This document shows positions 46,242 through 53,690 of a stretch of DNA of 64,000 nt, in pieces. Location of the stretch: contig CAYJIZ010000011.1 of the NCBI GenBank assembly GCA_964370395.1, positions 20,856-84,855 on the forward strand, given 5' to 3'. The first letter of the stretch is position 1. Each line of letters starts with the position of its first letter. The stretch is from JBGUVL01 sp964370395. Lineage in GTDB: Bacteria; Bacillota_I; Bacilli_A; Erysipelotrichales; Erysipelotrichaceae. Under the pieces are notes generated by a model. That model was not told the DNA's origin. It made no database searches and saw only the letters and a program-made list of their open reading frames with translations. A program made the translations under genes and the position numbers.

Positions 46242-48229
46242 GAATAGGAATATTTACGGATACTTACGAACCAGAAATTAATGGTGTTGTCTCTTCTATC
46301 TTAACCTTACAAAAAGGGTTAGAAGCGCAAGGGCATGATGTATATATTATTACCAGTCACAAAGGATTTATCCACTCTACTAGAGAAGGGAATATCTTTC
46401 GTATGCCTGGTTTGGAATTGAAGTGGTTATATGGCTATATTTTAAGTACGCCATATCATTTTACCGTGAAAGCGGAGATTGAAAAATTAAACTTAGATGT
46501 TGTGCATGTACATACCGAGTTTGGTGTAGGAATCTTTGGACGTATTGTCGCAAAAGCGTTAAATTTACCAGTTGTGTATACCTACCATACGATGTACGAA
46601 GACTATACTCATTATATTAATAAGTTTGATTTGGAAAGCGTTGAAAAGGTATCAAAGAAAGTGTTAACGACTTTTTCGAAATATTTGTGTGACTCAGTTG
46701 CAAGTATTATTGCTCCAAGTGAGAAAACAAAAGATAAGTTACAAAGTTATGGAGTAAAAAGACCAATCTGTATCATTCCAACTGGACTTGATTTAGAACG
46801 TTTTAAAGACGAAAGCGTGGATGAAAAGAAACGTGATGAAATTAGAGCGAAACATGGAATAGGGAAAGATCTTAAATTGATTACGTACATTGGACGTATT
46901 GCAGATGAAAAAAGTATTGATATTATCGTTAATGGGGCAACTCACTTAACAGATGAAAATGCTCGTATTATGATTGTAGGTGGTGGACCACAGTTAGAAG
47001 ACTTAAAACAATTAGCGAAAAAATTAAGTGTGGATGAAAAAATTATTTTCACTGGGCCAGTTCCTCGTGAAGATGTACCCGCTTATTATTTAATCTCTGA
47101 CTGTTTTGTTTCTGCTTCGACTTCTGAAACACAAGGAATGACATTTATTGAATCACTTGCAAGTGGACTTTGCGTTTTGGCACGTCCAGATGAAGTGTTA
47201 GACCATCTAGTAATGGAAGACAAAACAGGATACTTCTTCACAAATAGCGAAGAATTTGCGAATAAGGCTCAAAACTATTTGAATTTAAGTGAAGAAAGAA
47301 AGAAAGAAATCGCAAAAGAAGCAAGAAAAGTAACACTTCCTTATGAAGTAGATACGTTTGTTTCTAATGTTTTGGCAGTGTACCACAAAGCAGTAGAAGA
47401 ATACAAAGACGCATATGTAATTAAATCGATTAAATCAAGCAATGATTTCATGCGTGTTTATTTGGAGTCCGCACATGATAACGTGGAAGAAGCATTATTA
47501 ATTTCTCTTGAAGATTATATGTTGTATCACGTAAAAAAAGACGATGTGATGGAAAGCTATATCTATGAGATTTTGAAAAACAAAGAACGTTTATTGATTG
47601 CTTATCAAATGAGCATCAAGAAACTTCGTGCAAAAGACCGTACACGTAAAGAAATGTATGATTTCTTGATTAGCCAAGATAAAGTACAATTGTCGATTCG
47701 TGAAATCAATCGTTTAATTGAAGCCCTTGAAGAAAAAGGATACATCAATGATGAAGCGTTTATGATTTTAGAAATCAACAAGTTAGACTCTTTGTTTTTT
47801 GGGAAAAAGAAAATTCTTCATAAACTAGTTGAGAAAGGGATTCCTTATGATGCAGTGGAAGAAAAATTAAAAACGTTATCAGATGATGGAGAACGAGTAA
47901 AAGCAGAGAATCTTGCTTCGAAGTATTTAATGACTATTAAAAACAAATCATTAATGCGTAAAAAAGCAATGATGATTGATAAACTTCATGCAGATGGTTT
48001 TGCCTATGATTTAGCGAAAGAAGTCGTAAATAGTTTAAACTATGAAGAGGACTTAATGCGAGAAAGTGTTACACTAACAAAAACAATTGATAAAGCATTA
48101 AAGAACTATACGAAAAAATACCATGGGCATGAACTTCGCAATCGCGTGATTTCCTATGCGTTAAACAAAGGATTTATGTACGATGATATAAATCACGTAT
48201 TAGAAGAAAGGAATTTAGAGGATGAGTAA
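46238..48229 (+). CDS. GT4 diacylglycerol glucosyltransferase (LafA-like) fused to a RecX domain
   Basis: 663 residues, far longer than the usual 380-440. Residues 1-390 are a GT-B glycosyltransferase: FTDTYEPEINGVVSS at the N-terminus, YTYHTMYEDYTHY, PTGLDLERF, and STSETQGMTFIESLASG as the sugar-nucleotide site. This is the pattern of 1,2-diacylglycerol 3-glucosyltransferases (LafA type). Residues 454-663 read as RecX: AYQMSIKKLRAKDRTRKEMY, then LIEALEEKGYINDEAF, then GKKKILHKLVEKGIPYDAV, with three-helix repeats to the end. RecX normally is a separate protein that inhibits RecA. No stop or frameshift separates the parts. The gene overlaps both neighbours. GGGGAGG precedes ATG. Confidence 0.85.
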   Translation: MRIGIFTDTYEPEINGVVSSILTLQKGLEAQGHDVYIITSHKGFIHSTREGNIFRMPGLELKWLYGYILSTPYHFTVKAEIEKLNLDVVHVHTEFGVGIFGRIVAKALNLPVVYTYHTMYEDYTHYINKFDLESVEKVSKKVLTTFSKYLCDSVASIIAPSEKTKDKLQSYGVKRPICIIPTGLDLERFKDESVDEKKRDEIRAKHGIGKDLKLITYIGRIADEKSIDIIVNGATHLTDENARIMIVGGGPQLEDLKQLAKKLSVDEKIIFTGPVPREDVPAYYLISDCFVSASTSETQGMTFIESLASGLCVLARPDEVLDHLVMEDKTGYFFTNSEEFANKAQNYLNLSEERKKEIAKEARKVTLPYEVDTFVSNVLAVYHKAVEEYKDAYVIKSIKSSNDFMRVYLESAHDNVEEALLISLEDYMLYHVKKDDVMESYIYEILKNKERLLIAYQMSIKKLRAKDRTRKEMYDFLISQDKVQLSIREINRLIEALEEKGYINDEAFMILEINKLDSLFFGKKKILHKLVEKGIPYDAVEEKLKTLSDDGERVKAENLASKYLMTIKNKSLMRKKAMMIDKLHADGFAYDLAKEVVNSLNYEEDLMRESVTLTKTIDKALKNYTKKYHGHELRNRVISYALNKGFMYDDINHVLEERNLEDE

Positions 48230-49157
48230 ATTAGTAAACGAATTTCAAGATGGTGAAAAATTATCCGCGAAATTATTGATTTCTCAAGTAAATAAAGGTG
48301 TGACAAACAAAGGAGCACCTTATTTAAGTTTTGTTTTACAGGATAAAAGTGGCGTGATTGACGCTAAGTATTGGAATGTAAAAGAAGAACAATTAGAGTT
48401 ATACAAGGCGGGAATGGTTTGTTTGTTTGATTTTGATGTGCTATCGCATAATCGTCAATTACAAGTTCGTGTACAATCCATTGAAATTTTAGATCGTAAG
48501 GAAGAAGACTTATCAGAGTATGTTCGTTCAAGTTCTATTCCAAAAGCGCAACTACAAAAAGAAATTTATGATGTAATCGAAAATATGCAAAATGATACAT
48601 ATAAAAGAATTACATTCGCATTATTGAAGGAATGTGAGAAGGATTTCTTCACCTATCCTGCAGCAAGTCGTATTCATCATGATTTTGTCGGTGGGTTAGC
48701 TACACACGTAGTAGGTATGATCCATGTGGGAAAAGCATTAAGTGCTCTTTATCCGATGTTGGATGAAGATTTATTAATGGCAGGAATTATTTTACACGAT
48801 GTAGGTAAGTTGAAAGAATTAAGTGGACCAGTTATTACAGAATATACGTTGGAAGGAAAACTATTGGGACATATTTCAATTATGCAAGCTCGAGTTAGTG
48901 AGATTGCAACACAAATGGGTATTGTGAATGATGATGTTACGATGATTCGTCATATGATCTTATCGCATCATGGAGAATACGAATATGGTTCACCAGTATT
49001 ACCACTTTTACCGGAAGCAGAAATACTGCACTATATCGATAATATTGATGCAAGAATGAATATTTTAGAAAAGGCATTCGCTCAAACTGAAGAGGATGAT
49101 TTCACACAGAAGATCTTCGCATTAGAGAATCGTATGTTCTACAAAAAGAAGAAATAA
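48222..49157 (+). CDS. yhaM: 3'-5' exoribonuclease YhaM
   Basis: 311 residues, the usual length of YhaM/CBF1. The N-terminus is an OB-fold nucleic acid binding domain (residues 10-95; SFVLQDKSGVIDAKYW). The C-terminal HD phosphohydrolase domain shows HHDFVGGLATHVVGM, ILHDVGKL and MILSHHGEYEYGSPVLPLLPEA, giving the metal-binding His and Asp residues. The enzyme trims RNA 3' ends and can act on DNA. It begins eight bases inside the preceding GT-RecX gene, so it is translationally coupled, and it ends the operon at a terminator. Confidence 0.95.
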   Translation: MSKLVNEFQDGEKLSAKLLISQVNKGVTNKGAPYLSFVLQDKSGVIDAKYWNVKEEQLELYKAGMVCLFDFDVLSHNRQLQVRVQSIEILDRKEEDLSEYVRSSSIPKAQLQKEIYDVIENMQNDTYKRITFALLKECEKDFFTYPAASRIHHDFVGGLATHVVGMIHVGKALSALYPMLDEDLLMAGIILHDVGKLKELSGPVITEYTLEGKLLGHISIMQARVSEIATQMGIVNDDVTMIRHMILSHHGEYEYGSPVLPLLPEAEILHYIDNIDARMNILEKAFAQTEEDDFTQKIFALENRMFYKKKK

Positions 49158-49189
49158 GCATATAAATCATTATTGAATTGTTATTAATT

Positions 49190-49238
49190 AAGATGGATTT
49201 TTACTTGAAATAGCTTCAAGATATTACCCATCTTTTTT
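49190..49238 (+). terminator. Intrinsic terminator of the yhaM operon
   Basis: AAGATGG / CCATCTT closes an arm holding an inner CTTGAA / TTCAAG hairpin, followed by a T run. It stops read-through into the polysaccharide locus. Confidence 0.7.
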
Positions 49239-49304
49239 CGTACCTTTTTGGTTTTAAATGTTTAAAATGAGTTTCAAAAACTGGAGTAAATAGTAGCGAA
49301 AATG

Positions 49305-49332
49305 AAAAAGGGATAACCCAAACGAGTTATCC
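49305..49332 (-). terminator. Minus-strand terminator just outside the left recombination site
   Basis: GGATAAC, loop of eight, GTTATCC is a perfect 7-bp hairpin. On the minus strand it is followed by a U run (complement of AAAAA at 49305-49309). No gene now reads toward it; it would stop transcription leaving the invertible segment leftward when flipped. Confidence 0.6.
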
Positions 49333-49343
49333 AAAATTTGTAA

Positions 49344-49371
49344 ATTTTTCGTAGAACTGTTTATTCTACGA
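49344..49371. repeat. Left recombination site (inverted repeat L)
   Basis: 28 bp identical to the reverse complement of 50481-50508. Core: TCGTAGAA (49349-49356), spacer CTGTTTA (49357-49363), TTCTACGA (49364-49371). Two inverted 8-bp arms around a 7-bp asymmetric spacer is the layout of a tyrosine-recombinase crossover site. Confidence 0.85.
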
Positions 49372-49429
49372 CTCAAATTATATCATATTCTAAGAAAAAT
49401 ATAAATATGTTAAATGAATTAGCGCAATT

Positions 49430-49458
49430 TTGTTAAATTTTACTAGTTGTAATTTAAT
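49430..49458 (+). promoter_or_regulatory. Promoter inside the invertible segment
   Basis: TTGTTA (49430-49435), a 17-bp spacer, TTTAAT (49453-49458). It is the best promoter match between the left site and the recombinase gene. Confidence 0.5.
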
Positions 49459-49538
49459 AGATGAGCAACTAAATTAGAAAAGAATTGCTTGTTTTGTCTT
49501 AATGAATTGATATCGAGTTACTAATGAGGAGGAATAGA

Positions 49539-50486
49539 ATGCAAAAAAAGTGCATTGATATGCAAACAATATCACAGGAATGGTTAAAAAGTAAAAAAAT
49601 GAATATAAAGTATTCGACCTATATAAAATATAAACGGATTCTAGAAATACAATTATATCCACTGCTCACAGATAGGGGTAAAGAAGAAATAGATGAACAA
49701 GATATTATTAATTTTCTAACTGAAAATTACGAAGAAAGAAAGTACTCGATAAGTACAATACATACAATGAAGTATGTATTAAGTTCAATTTACGAATATG
49801 CCGAAGTAAAATATGGGGTAAATCATATTGATTTTAAGTATATAAAACTCCCAAAACAAAAAGTCGCTTTTCATATTCTGAGTACAGAGCAGGAAAAATA
49901 TTTATGTAAAAAGTGTTTGTTAAAAAGAAATGCAGTGTCGCTAGCGATTCTATTAGGGTTATATGCCGGGTTAAGAATTGGTGAGATAGCAGCACTACAA
50001 TGGGAAGATTTTGATGTTAAACAAGGAGTCATTAACGTTTCTAAAACTGCTCAAAGAATTGAGCATCCAAAGAAGAATAATTCAAAAACTTGTTTGATGA
50101 TAACAGATCCAAAAACAACAACATCAAAAAGGCAGGTTCCTATTCCCAAGTTTATTAAAAAGTATATTATTGAATATTATGAATCGAATAAAGAGAATAT
50201 AAACAAGAAAAATTTTATTTTGTCTAATAGTACTGTGCCTGTGGATCCTAGAACGATTCAATACGGCTTTAAGAAAATATGTAAAGTGAAGAATTTTGAT
50301 ATTAACTTTCATTCTTTACGACACACTTATGCAACTAGATGTGTTGAGTTTGGAATTGATATCAAATCATTGAGTGAAATTTTAGGTCATTCAAATGTGT
50401 CTATAACATTAGATAAATATGTGCATTCGTCATTGAAGTTTAAGCAGCAGCAAATTAGTAAAATCAAATCCCCTCATTTTTCGTAG
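49539..50486 (+). CDS. Tyrosine recombinase (DNA invertase) of the polysaccharide switch
   Basis: 315 residues from ATG 49539, which has AGGAGG six bases upstream; the ATG at 49524 lies before that site. The N-terminal part is a SAM-like core-binding domain (residues 1-95). The catalytic domain shows Arg146 (GLRIGEIAAL), HSLRH with His258 and Arg261, LGH with His284, and the nucleophile Tyr294 (DKYVH). All key residues are present, so it should be active. No phage or ICE genes are adjacent. The gene sits between two inverted copies of a probable crossover site and leads into NusG-like and polysaccharide genes, so it is best read as the invertase for that locus. Its last codons and stop overlap the right site. 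Confidence 0.9.
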   Translation: MQKKCIDMQTISQEWLKSKKMNIKYSTYIKYKRILEIQLYPLLTDRGKEEIDEQDIINFLTENYEERKYSISTIHTMKYVLSSIYEYAEVKYGVNHIDFKYIKLPKQKVAFHILSTEQEKYLCKKCLLKRNAVSLAILLGLYAGLRIGEIAALQWEDFDVKQGVINVSKTAQRIEHPKKNNSKTCLMITDPKTTTSKRQVPIPKFIKKYIIEYYESNKENINKKNFILSNSTVPVDPRTIQYGFKKICKVKNFDINFHSLRHTYATRCVEFGIDIKSLSEILGHSNVSITLDKYVHSSLKFKQQQISKIKSPHFS

Positions 50487-50508
50487 AATAAACAGTTCTA
50501 CGAAAAAT
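50481..50508. repeat. Right recombination site (inverted repeat R)
   Basis: Reverse complement of the left site: TCGTAGAA (50481-50488), spacer TAAACAG (50489-50495), TTCTACGA (50496-50503). Here the symmetry runs further, with CTCATTTT outside on the left and AAAATGAG on the right, giving a 39-bp palindrome at 50473-50511. The recombinase stop TAG (50484-50486) is inside it. Confidence 0.85.
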
Positions 50509-50525
50509 GAGAGGAGCAAAATATT

Positions 50526-51029
50526 GTGTATTGGTATATTATTCATGTGAAGTATGAAAAATACAATGATTTACTTAATTACTTTAATTCCCAAGAGAAT
50601 TGTTATGCGTTTAAACCAATGATCGAGAAATGGTTTTCAAATTCGCAAGTGAAAGAATATCAAAATATTTTGATGTACCCTGATTACATTTTTGTGAAAT
50701 CGGACTTAGATAAAGATGCGTTTAGTAGAAAATACAACGAAGTCTTTATGTCGATAAGTAGATTTGCAGAATTATTAACATATGAAGATTTAATTTCAGT
50801 GGATACACAAGAGCAAATTCTCTTAGAAAAGATGTTTAATGGATGTGATATTGTGAAACACTCAAGTGGTACAATAGTAAATTCTGTCTTGAAAATCGAA
50901 AATGGACCATTAAAAGGTATGGAAAGTTTAGTGAAAAAGATCGATCGTCACAAAAGAATTGCTTTTTTAAATTGTGGTGTACTTGGGCAAGTTATGAAGA
51001 TTCCATTAGAAGTAATCAGTAAATCATGA
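50526..51029 (+). CDS. NusG-family antitermination protein 1 (LoaP/UpxY-like)
   Basis: 167 residues from GTG 50526, with GAGGAG nine bases upstream, directly beside the right recombination site. The N-terminal NGN domain begins YWYIIHVKYEKYND and contains MYPDYIFVKS; the C-terminal KOW-like segment is ENGPLKGMESLVKKIDRHKR. Such NusG paralogues (LoaP in Bacillota, UpxY in Bacteroides, RfaH in Proteobacteria) bind RNA polymerase and carry it through long polysaccharide operons. As first gene after the switch it would let the operon be expressed only in the present orientation. It overlaps the next gene by 4 bp. Confidence 0.82.
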   Translation: MYWYIIHVKYEKYNDLLNYFNSQENCYAFKPMIEKWFSNSQVKEYQNILMYPDYIFVKSDLDKDAFSRKYNEVFMSISRFAELLTYEDLISVDTQEQILLEKMFNGCDIVKHSSGTIVNSVLKIENGPLKGMESLVKKIDRHKRIAFLNCGVLGQVMKIPLEVISKS

Positions 51030-51532
51030 ATTGGTACATTTTATTTAGCATCACAAAAAAGCCGGATAAATTACTAAGATGGTTTAACGCAAAAGAGGAA
51101 GTGAATGCATTTATACCGAAGATAGAATACTATCGCAGAGATATCTCAGGTTTGGCAACAAAACCACTTTTTCCGAATTACATTTTTGTTCAATCAACCT
51201 TGAATCAAAAAGATTTTGATTTAATATTAATTGAACTAATAAAAGAAAAAAATCAAATTATTAAGCAATTAAAGTACCAGGATGTGAGTGCTCTTAGAAA
51301 AGAAGAAATTCATATGCTAGAAAAACTACTTAATAAAGATTTTATTCTAGAAATGTCTTATGCAAATTTAGATAGTATGAATAAAGCAATTGTTTATGAA
51401 GGACCATTGCGATATTTTGAAAAGAATATTATCAAAGTGGATAAGCATAATCAAGTGGCTTACTTAAATATTAGGTTTTTAGATAAATTAATGCAAGCTG
51501 GTTTGGTAATAAAAGCAAAATATGAAATATAG
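51026..51532 (+). CDS. NusG-family antitermination protein 2, tandem paralogue
   Basis: 168 residues. It starts NWYILFSITKKPDKLL and has LFPNYIFVQS and YEGPLRYFEKNIIKVDKHNQ at the same places as the upstream paralogue, so it is a complete NGN-KOW protein, strongly diverged. The ATG overlaps the previous stop (ATGA), indicating translational coupling. Two complete NusG-like proteins in one polysaccharide operon is unusual. They may act at different sites, form a heteromeric pair, or one may oppose the other as UpxZ opposes UpxY; the sequence does not decide. Confidence 0.78.
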   Translation: MNWYILFSITKKPDKLLRWFNAKEEVNAFIPKIEYYRRDISGLATKPLFPNYIFVQSTLNQKDFDLILIELIKEKNQIIKQLKYQDVSALRKEEIHMLEKLLNKDFILEMSYANLDSMNKAIVYEGPLRYFEKNIIKVDKHNQVAYLNIRFLDKLMQAGLVIKAKYEI

Positions 51533-51631
51533 AGACTGGTTTACCGCCTATATAAAATATTGGAATATAGTTGAACTTATCGTGGGGTAGGGGAAACTGT
51601 ATTCTTTTTTTTGTTTAAAGGGGGGAAAATT
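51533..51631 (+). promoter_or_regulatory. Leader between NusG-like genes and polysaccharide genes
   Basis: 99 bases without a gene. It contains a CTATA / TATAG hairpin (about 51548-51570) and a G-rich stretch GGGGTAGGGG (51584-51593) that recalls the ops element GGCGGTAG. It is a plausible loading site for the NusG-like proteins, but the match is partial. Confidence 0.3.
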
Positions 51632-52204
51632 ATGAAAAAACTATTAATTGTAGGAGCAGGAGGACATGGAAGATGTTGTCTTGAAATTGCACGTAGTATG
51701 AATAAATATGATGAAATAAATTTTCTTGATGATAACCTTTTAGACCGAATGATAGATGATTGTAAAGTAATAGGGCTGATTGATGAGATGAGCTCTTATT
51801 ATATTGAATATGAGGAAATATGCATTGCGATTGGAAACAATAAGACAAGAATGAAACTGTCGCAACAAGCAAAACAAATTGGATTTTGTTTAGCAGTATT
51901 AGTGAGTCCTTTTAGTAATGTTTCTTCATTTGCAAAGATTGAAAATGGAGTTGTTGTTTTTCCTCAGGCAGTGATTGAAAGTAATGCAGTGATTGAAGAA
52001 GGTAGTGTTATTTGTGCAAATGTTACAGTGAATCACGATGCATTAATAAATGCATATTGTTTAGTGTATTCAAGTACAGTAGTGAGAGCAAATGCAGTGA
52101 TTGGTAACTTAAGTAGGATAGGTAGTTTGTGTACGATTTCTTCTGGTACAAAACTTCCGAAAGAATCTATTATCGAAGATGGGATTACAGTAGGTAAAGG
52201 GTAG
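51632..52204 (+). CDS. NeuD/PglD-like sugar O- or N-acetyltransferase
   Basis: 190 residues from ATG 51632, with AAAGGGGGG seven bases upstream; the in-frame TTG at 51611 lies before that site. The N-terminus is a Rossmann-like unit (LLIVGAGGHGRCCLEIA), the nucleotide-sugar part of PglD/NeuD. The C-terminus is a left-handed beta-helix of hexapeptide repeats (IENGVVV, IEEGSVI, VRANAVI), binding acetyl-CoA, with the catalytic His in VTVNHDA. It would acetylate an amino sugar, such as a UDP-4-amino sugar, before transfer to the lipid carrier. No aminotransferase is in the window. Confidence 0.82.
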   Translation: MKKLLIVGAGGHGRCCLEIARSMNKYDEINFLDDNLLDRMIDDCKVIGLIDEMSSYYIEYEEICIAIGNNKTRMKLSQQAKQIGFCLAVLVSPFSNVSSFAKIENGVVVFPQAVIESNAVIEEGSVICANVTVNHDALINAYCLVYSSTVVRANAVIGNLSRIGSLCTISSGTKLPKESIIEDGITVGKG

Positions 52205-52212
52205 GTGTTTAG

Positions 52213-52827
52213 ATGTATCAAAATTACATTAAGAGATTTATTGATATTTTAGCTAGTTTGTGCGGGATGATAATACTATCACCCGTTTTTATTATTGTTT
52301 GTATTGTTATTAAAGTGACTTCTCCAGGACCAGTATTGTTTAAACAAGAACGAGTTGGAAAAAACAACAAGACATTTAAGATATTGAAATTTAGAAGTAT
52401 GCGTATCGATACACCTAAAGATGTTCCAACACATATGTTAGAAAACCCTGATCAATATATCACAAAGATTGGGAAGTTTATGCGTAAAACTAGTTTAGAT
52501 GAGTTACCCCAATTATGGAATATTTTGATAGGTGATATGGCTGTGATAGGACCACGTCCTTCTCTGCCTAACCAATATGATCTTAATAAGCTAAGAGATC
52601 AAAATGGGTCATCAAATATTCGACCTGGCTTAACAGGATTAGCACAAATAAGTGGAAGAGATGAACTAGAAATAGAAAAAAAAGCAAAGCTGGATGGAGA
52701 GTATGTTAAACATATCTCTTTTTTATTTGATATAAGTTGTTTCTTTAAGACAATAACCTCTGTTTTTAAATCAGAAGGAATTGTTGAAGGGGGAACAGGA
52801 ACGTTAAATGAGGAGGATACACAGTGA
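52213..52827 (+). CDS. Undecaprenyl-phosphate phosphoglycosyl transferase (PglC-like)
   Basis: 204 residues, the small monotopic form. One N-terminal hydrophobic segment (ILASLCGMIILSPVFIIVCI) is the re-entrant helix, followed by PGPVLFKQERVGKN, LKFRSM, TSLDELPQLWNIL and the GPRPSLP motif of bacterial sugar transferases. It transfers a sugar phosphate from a UDP-sugar to undecaprenyl phosphate, the first membrane step of repeat-unit assembly. Next to a PglD-like acetyltransferase, its substrate may be a diacetamido sugar, by analogy with PglC. The stop overlaps the next start. Confidence 0.93.
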   Translation: MYQNYIKRFIDILASLCGMIILSPVFIIVCIVIKVTSPGPVLFKQERVGKNNKTFKILKFRSMRIDTPKDVPTHMLENPDQYITKIGKFMRKTSLDELPQLWNILIGDMAVIGPRPSLPNQYDLNKLRDQNGSSNIRPGLTGLAQISGRDELEIEKKAKLDGEYVKHISFLFDISCFFKTITSVFKSEGIVEGGTGTLNEEDTQ

Positions 52828-53690
52828 TGAAGAAAATATTGATTACTGGAAAAGGTAGCTATATTGGCACTAATTTCAAAGAATTTATGAATCAATATTC
52901 GGATCAATATTTGGTGGATGAATTAGATGTGACGAATTTCACTTGGAGAGAATTTGATTTTTCAAAATATGATGTTGTCTTTCATGTGGCTGGTTTAGCA
53001 CATTCTACACCGAAGGAAGAGCAAAGAGATTTGTATTATCGTGTAAACACAGAATTAGCATATGAAGTTGCAAAGAAGTCAAAAGATTCTGGTGTTAAAC
53101 AATTCATTTTCATGAGTTCAATTATCGTGTATGGAAGTGGTGAAGTTGGTAAAGAAAGAGTAATTACAAAAAATACACCATTAACTCCAGATAATTTCTA
53201 TGGGGATAGCAAAAAACAAGCCGAAATAAAAATCAAACCACTAAGCGACGAAAAATTTAAAGTAGTTATTTTGAGACCACCAATGATTTATGGACCAAAT
53301 GCGAAAGGTAATTATCAATTACTATCTAAATTTGCTAAGAAAACTTTAGTTTTTCCAAATTTGAACAATAAAAGAAGTATGTTGTTTTTAGGAAATTTAC
53401 TTGAGTTTATCAAATTAATGATAAAAAACGAAGAAAATGGAGTTTTCTTTCCTCAAAACGAAGAATACGTTTCGAGTAAAGATTTAGTAAAAGAAGTAGC
53501 AAAAATACATAATCATAAAATATTCTTTTTCTCAATTTTTAACCCTATTATAAGACTGATGAAAAATAATAAATATGTTAATAAAGTTTTCGGAAGCTTC
53601 ACTATTGATAAAGAGTTATCTAACTACTGCTCAAAGTACTGCAAGTTTAATTTAAAAGAGTCAATCAAAATTACGGAGGAGAATATATGA
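52827..53690 (+). CDS. NAD-dependent sugar epimerase/dehydratase (SDR)
   Basis: 287 residues from ATG 52827 (TGATG overlap with the previous stop; GTG 52824 is possible). The Rossmann motif GKGSYIG, VFHVAGLAH, MSSIIVYG and the catalytic YGDSK (Tyr-x3-Lys) identify an extended short-chain dehydrogenase. GalE/WbpP-like enzymes interconvert UDP-sugars, and some members of this group reduce 4-keto sugars. The exact substrate cannot be read from sequence. The C-terminal half is shorter than in GalE (about 340). Confidence 0.85.
   Translation: MKKILITGKGSYIGTNFKEFMNQYSDQYLVDELDVTNFTWREFDFSKYDVVFHVAGLAHSTPKEEQRDLYYRVNTELAYEVAKKSKDSGVKQFIFMSSIIVYGSGEVGKERVITKNTPLTPDNFYGDSKKQAEIKIKPLSDEKFKVVILRPPMIYGPNAKGNYQLLSKFAKKTLVFPNLNNKRSMLFLGNLLEFIKLMIKNEENGVFFPQNEEYVSSKDLVKEVAKIHNHKIFFFSIFNPIIRLMKNNKYVNKVFGSFTIDKELSNYCSKYCKFNLKESIKITEENI

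Larger units (their letters stand above)
49344..50508. mobile_element. Invertible DNA segment carrying its own recombinase and promoter
   Basis: The segment is bounded by the inverted sites L and R. It contains only a promoter and the tyrosine recombinase gene. Recombination between L and R would invert it: the promoter now reads rightward through the recombinase into the NusG-like genes, and after inversion it would read leftward into the minus-strand terminator. The recombinase stop codon lies in the inner arm of R, so the protein is the same in both states. This is inferred from sequence; no second orientation is available here. Confidence 0.75.

Noticed and set aside
49344..49371. Left inverted repeat as a simple transcription terminator
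   Set aside because: The hairpin has no following T run on the plus strand, and the exact inverted copy beyond the recombinase gene is better explained as a recombination site.
49539..50486. Integrase of a prophage or integrative element
   Set aside because: No phage, excisionase, relaxase or tRNA attachment site is nearby, and the flanking repeats are inverted, not direct.
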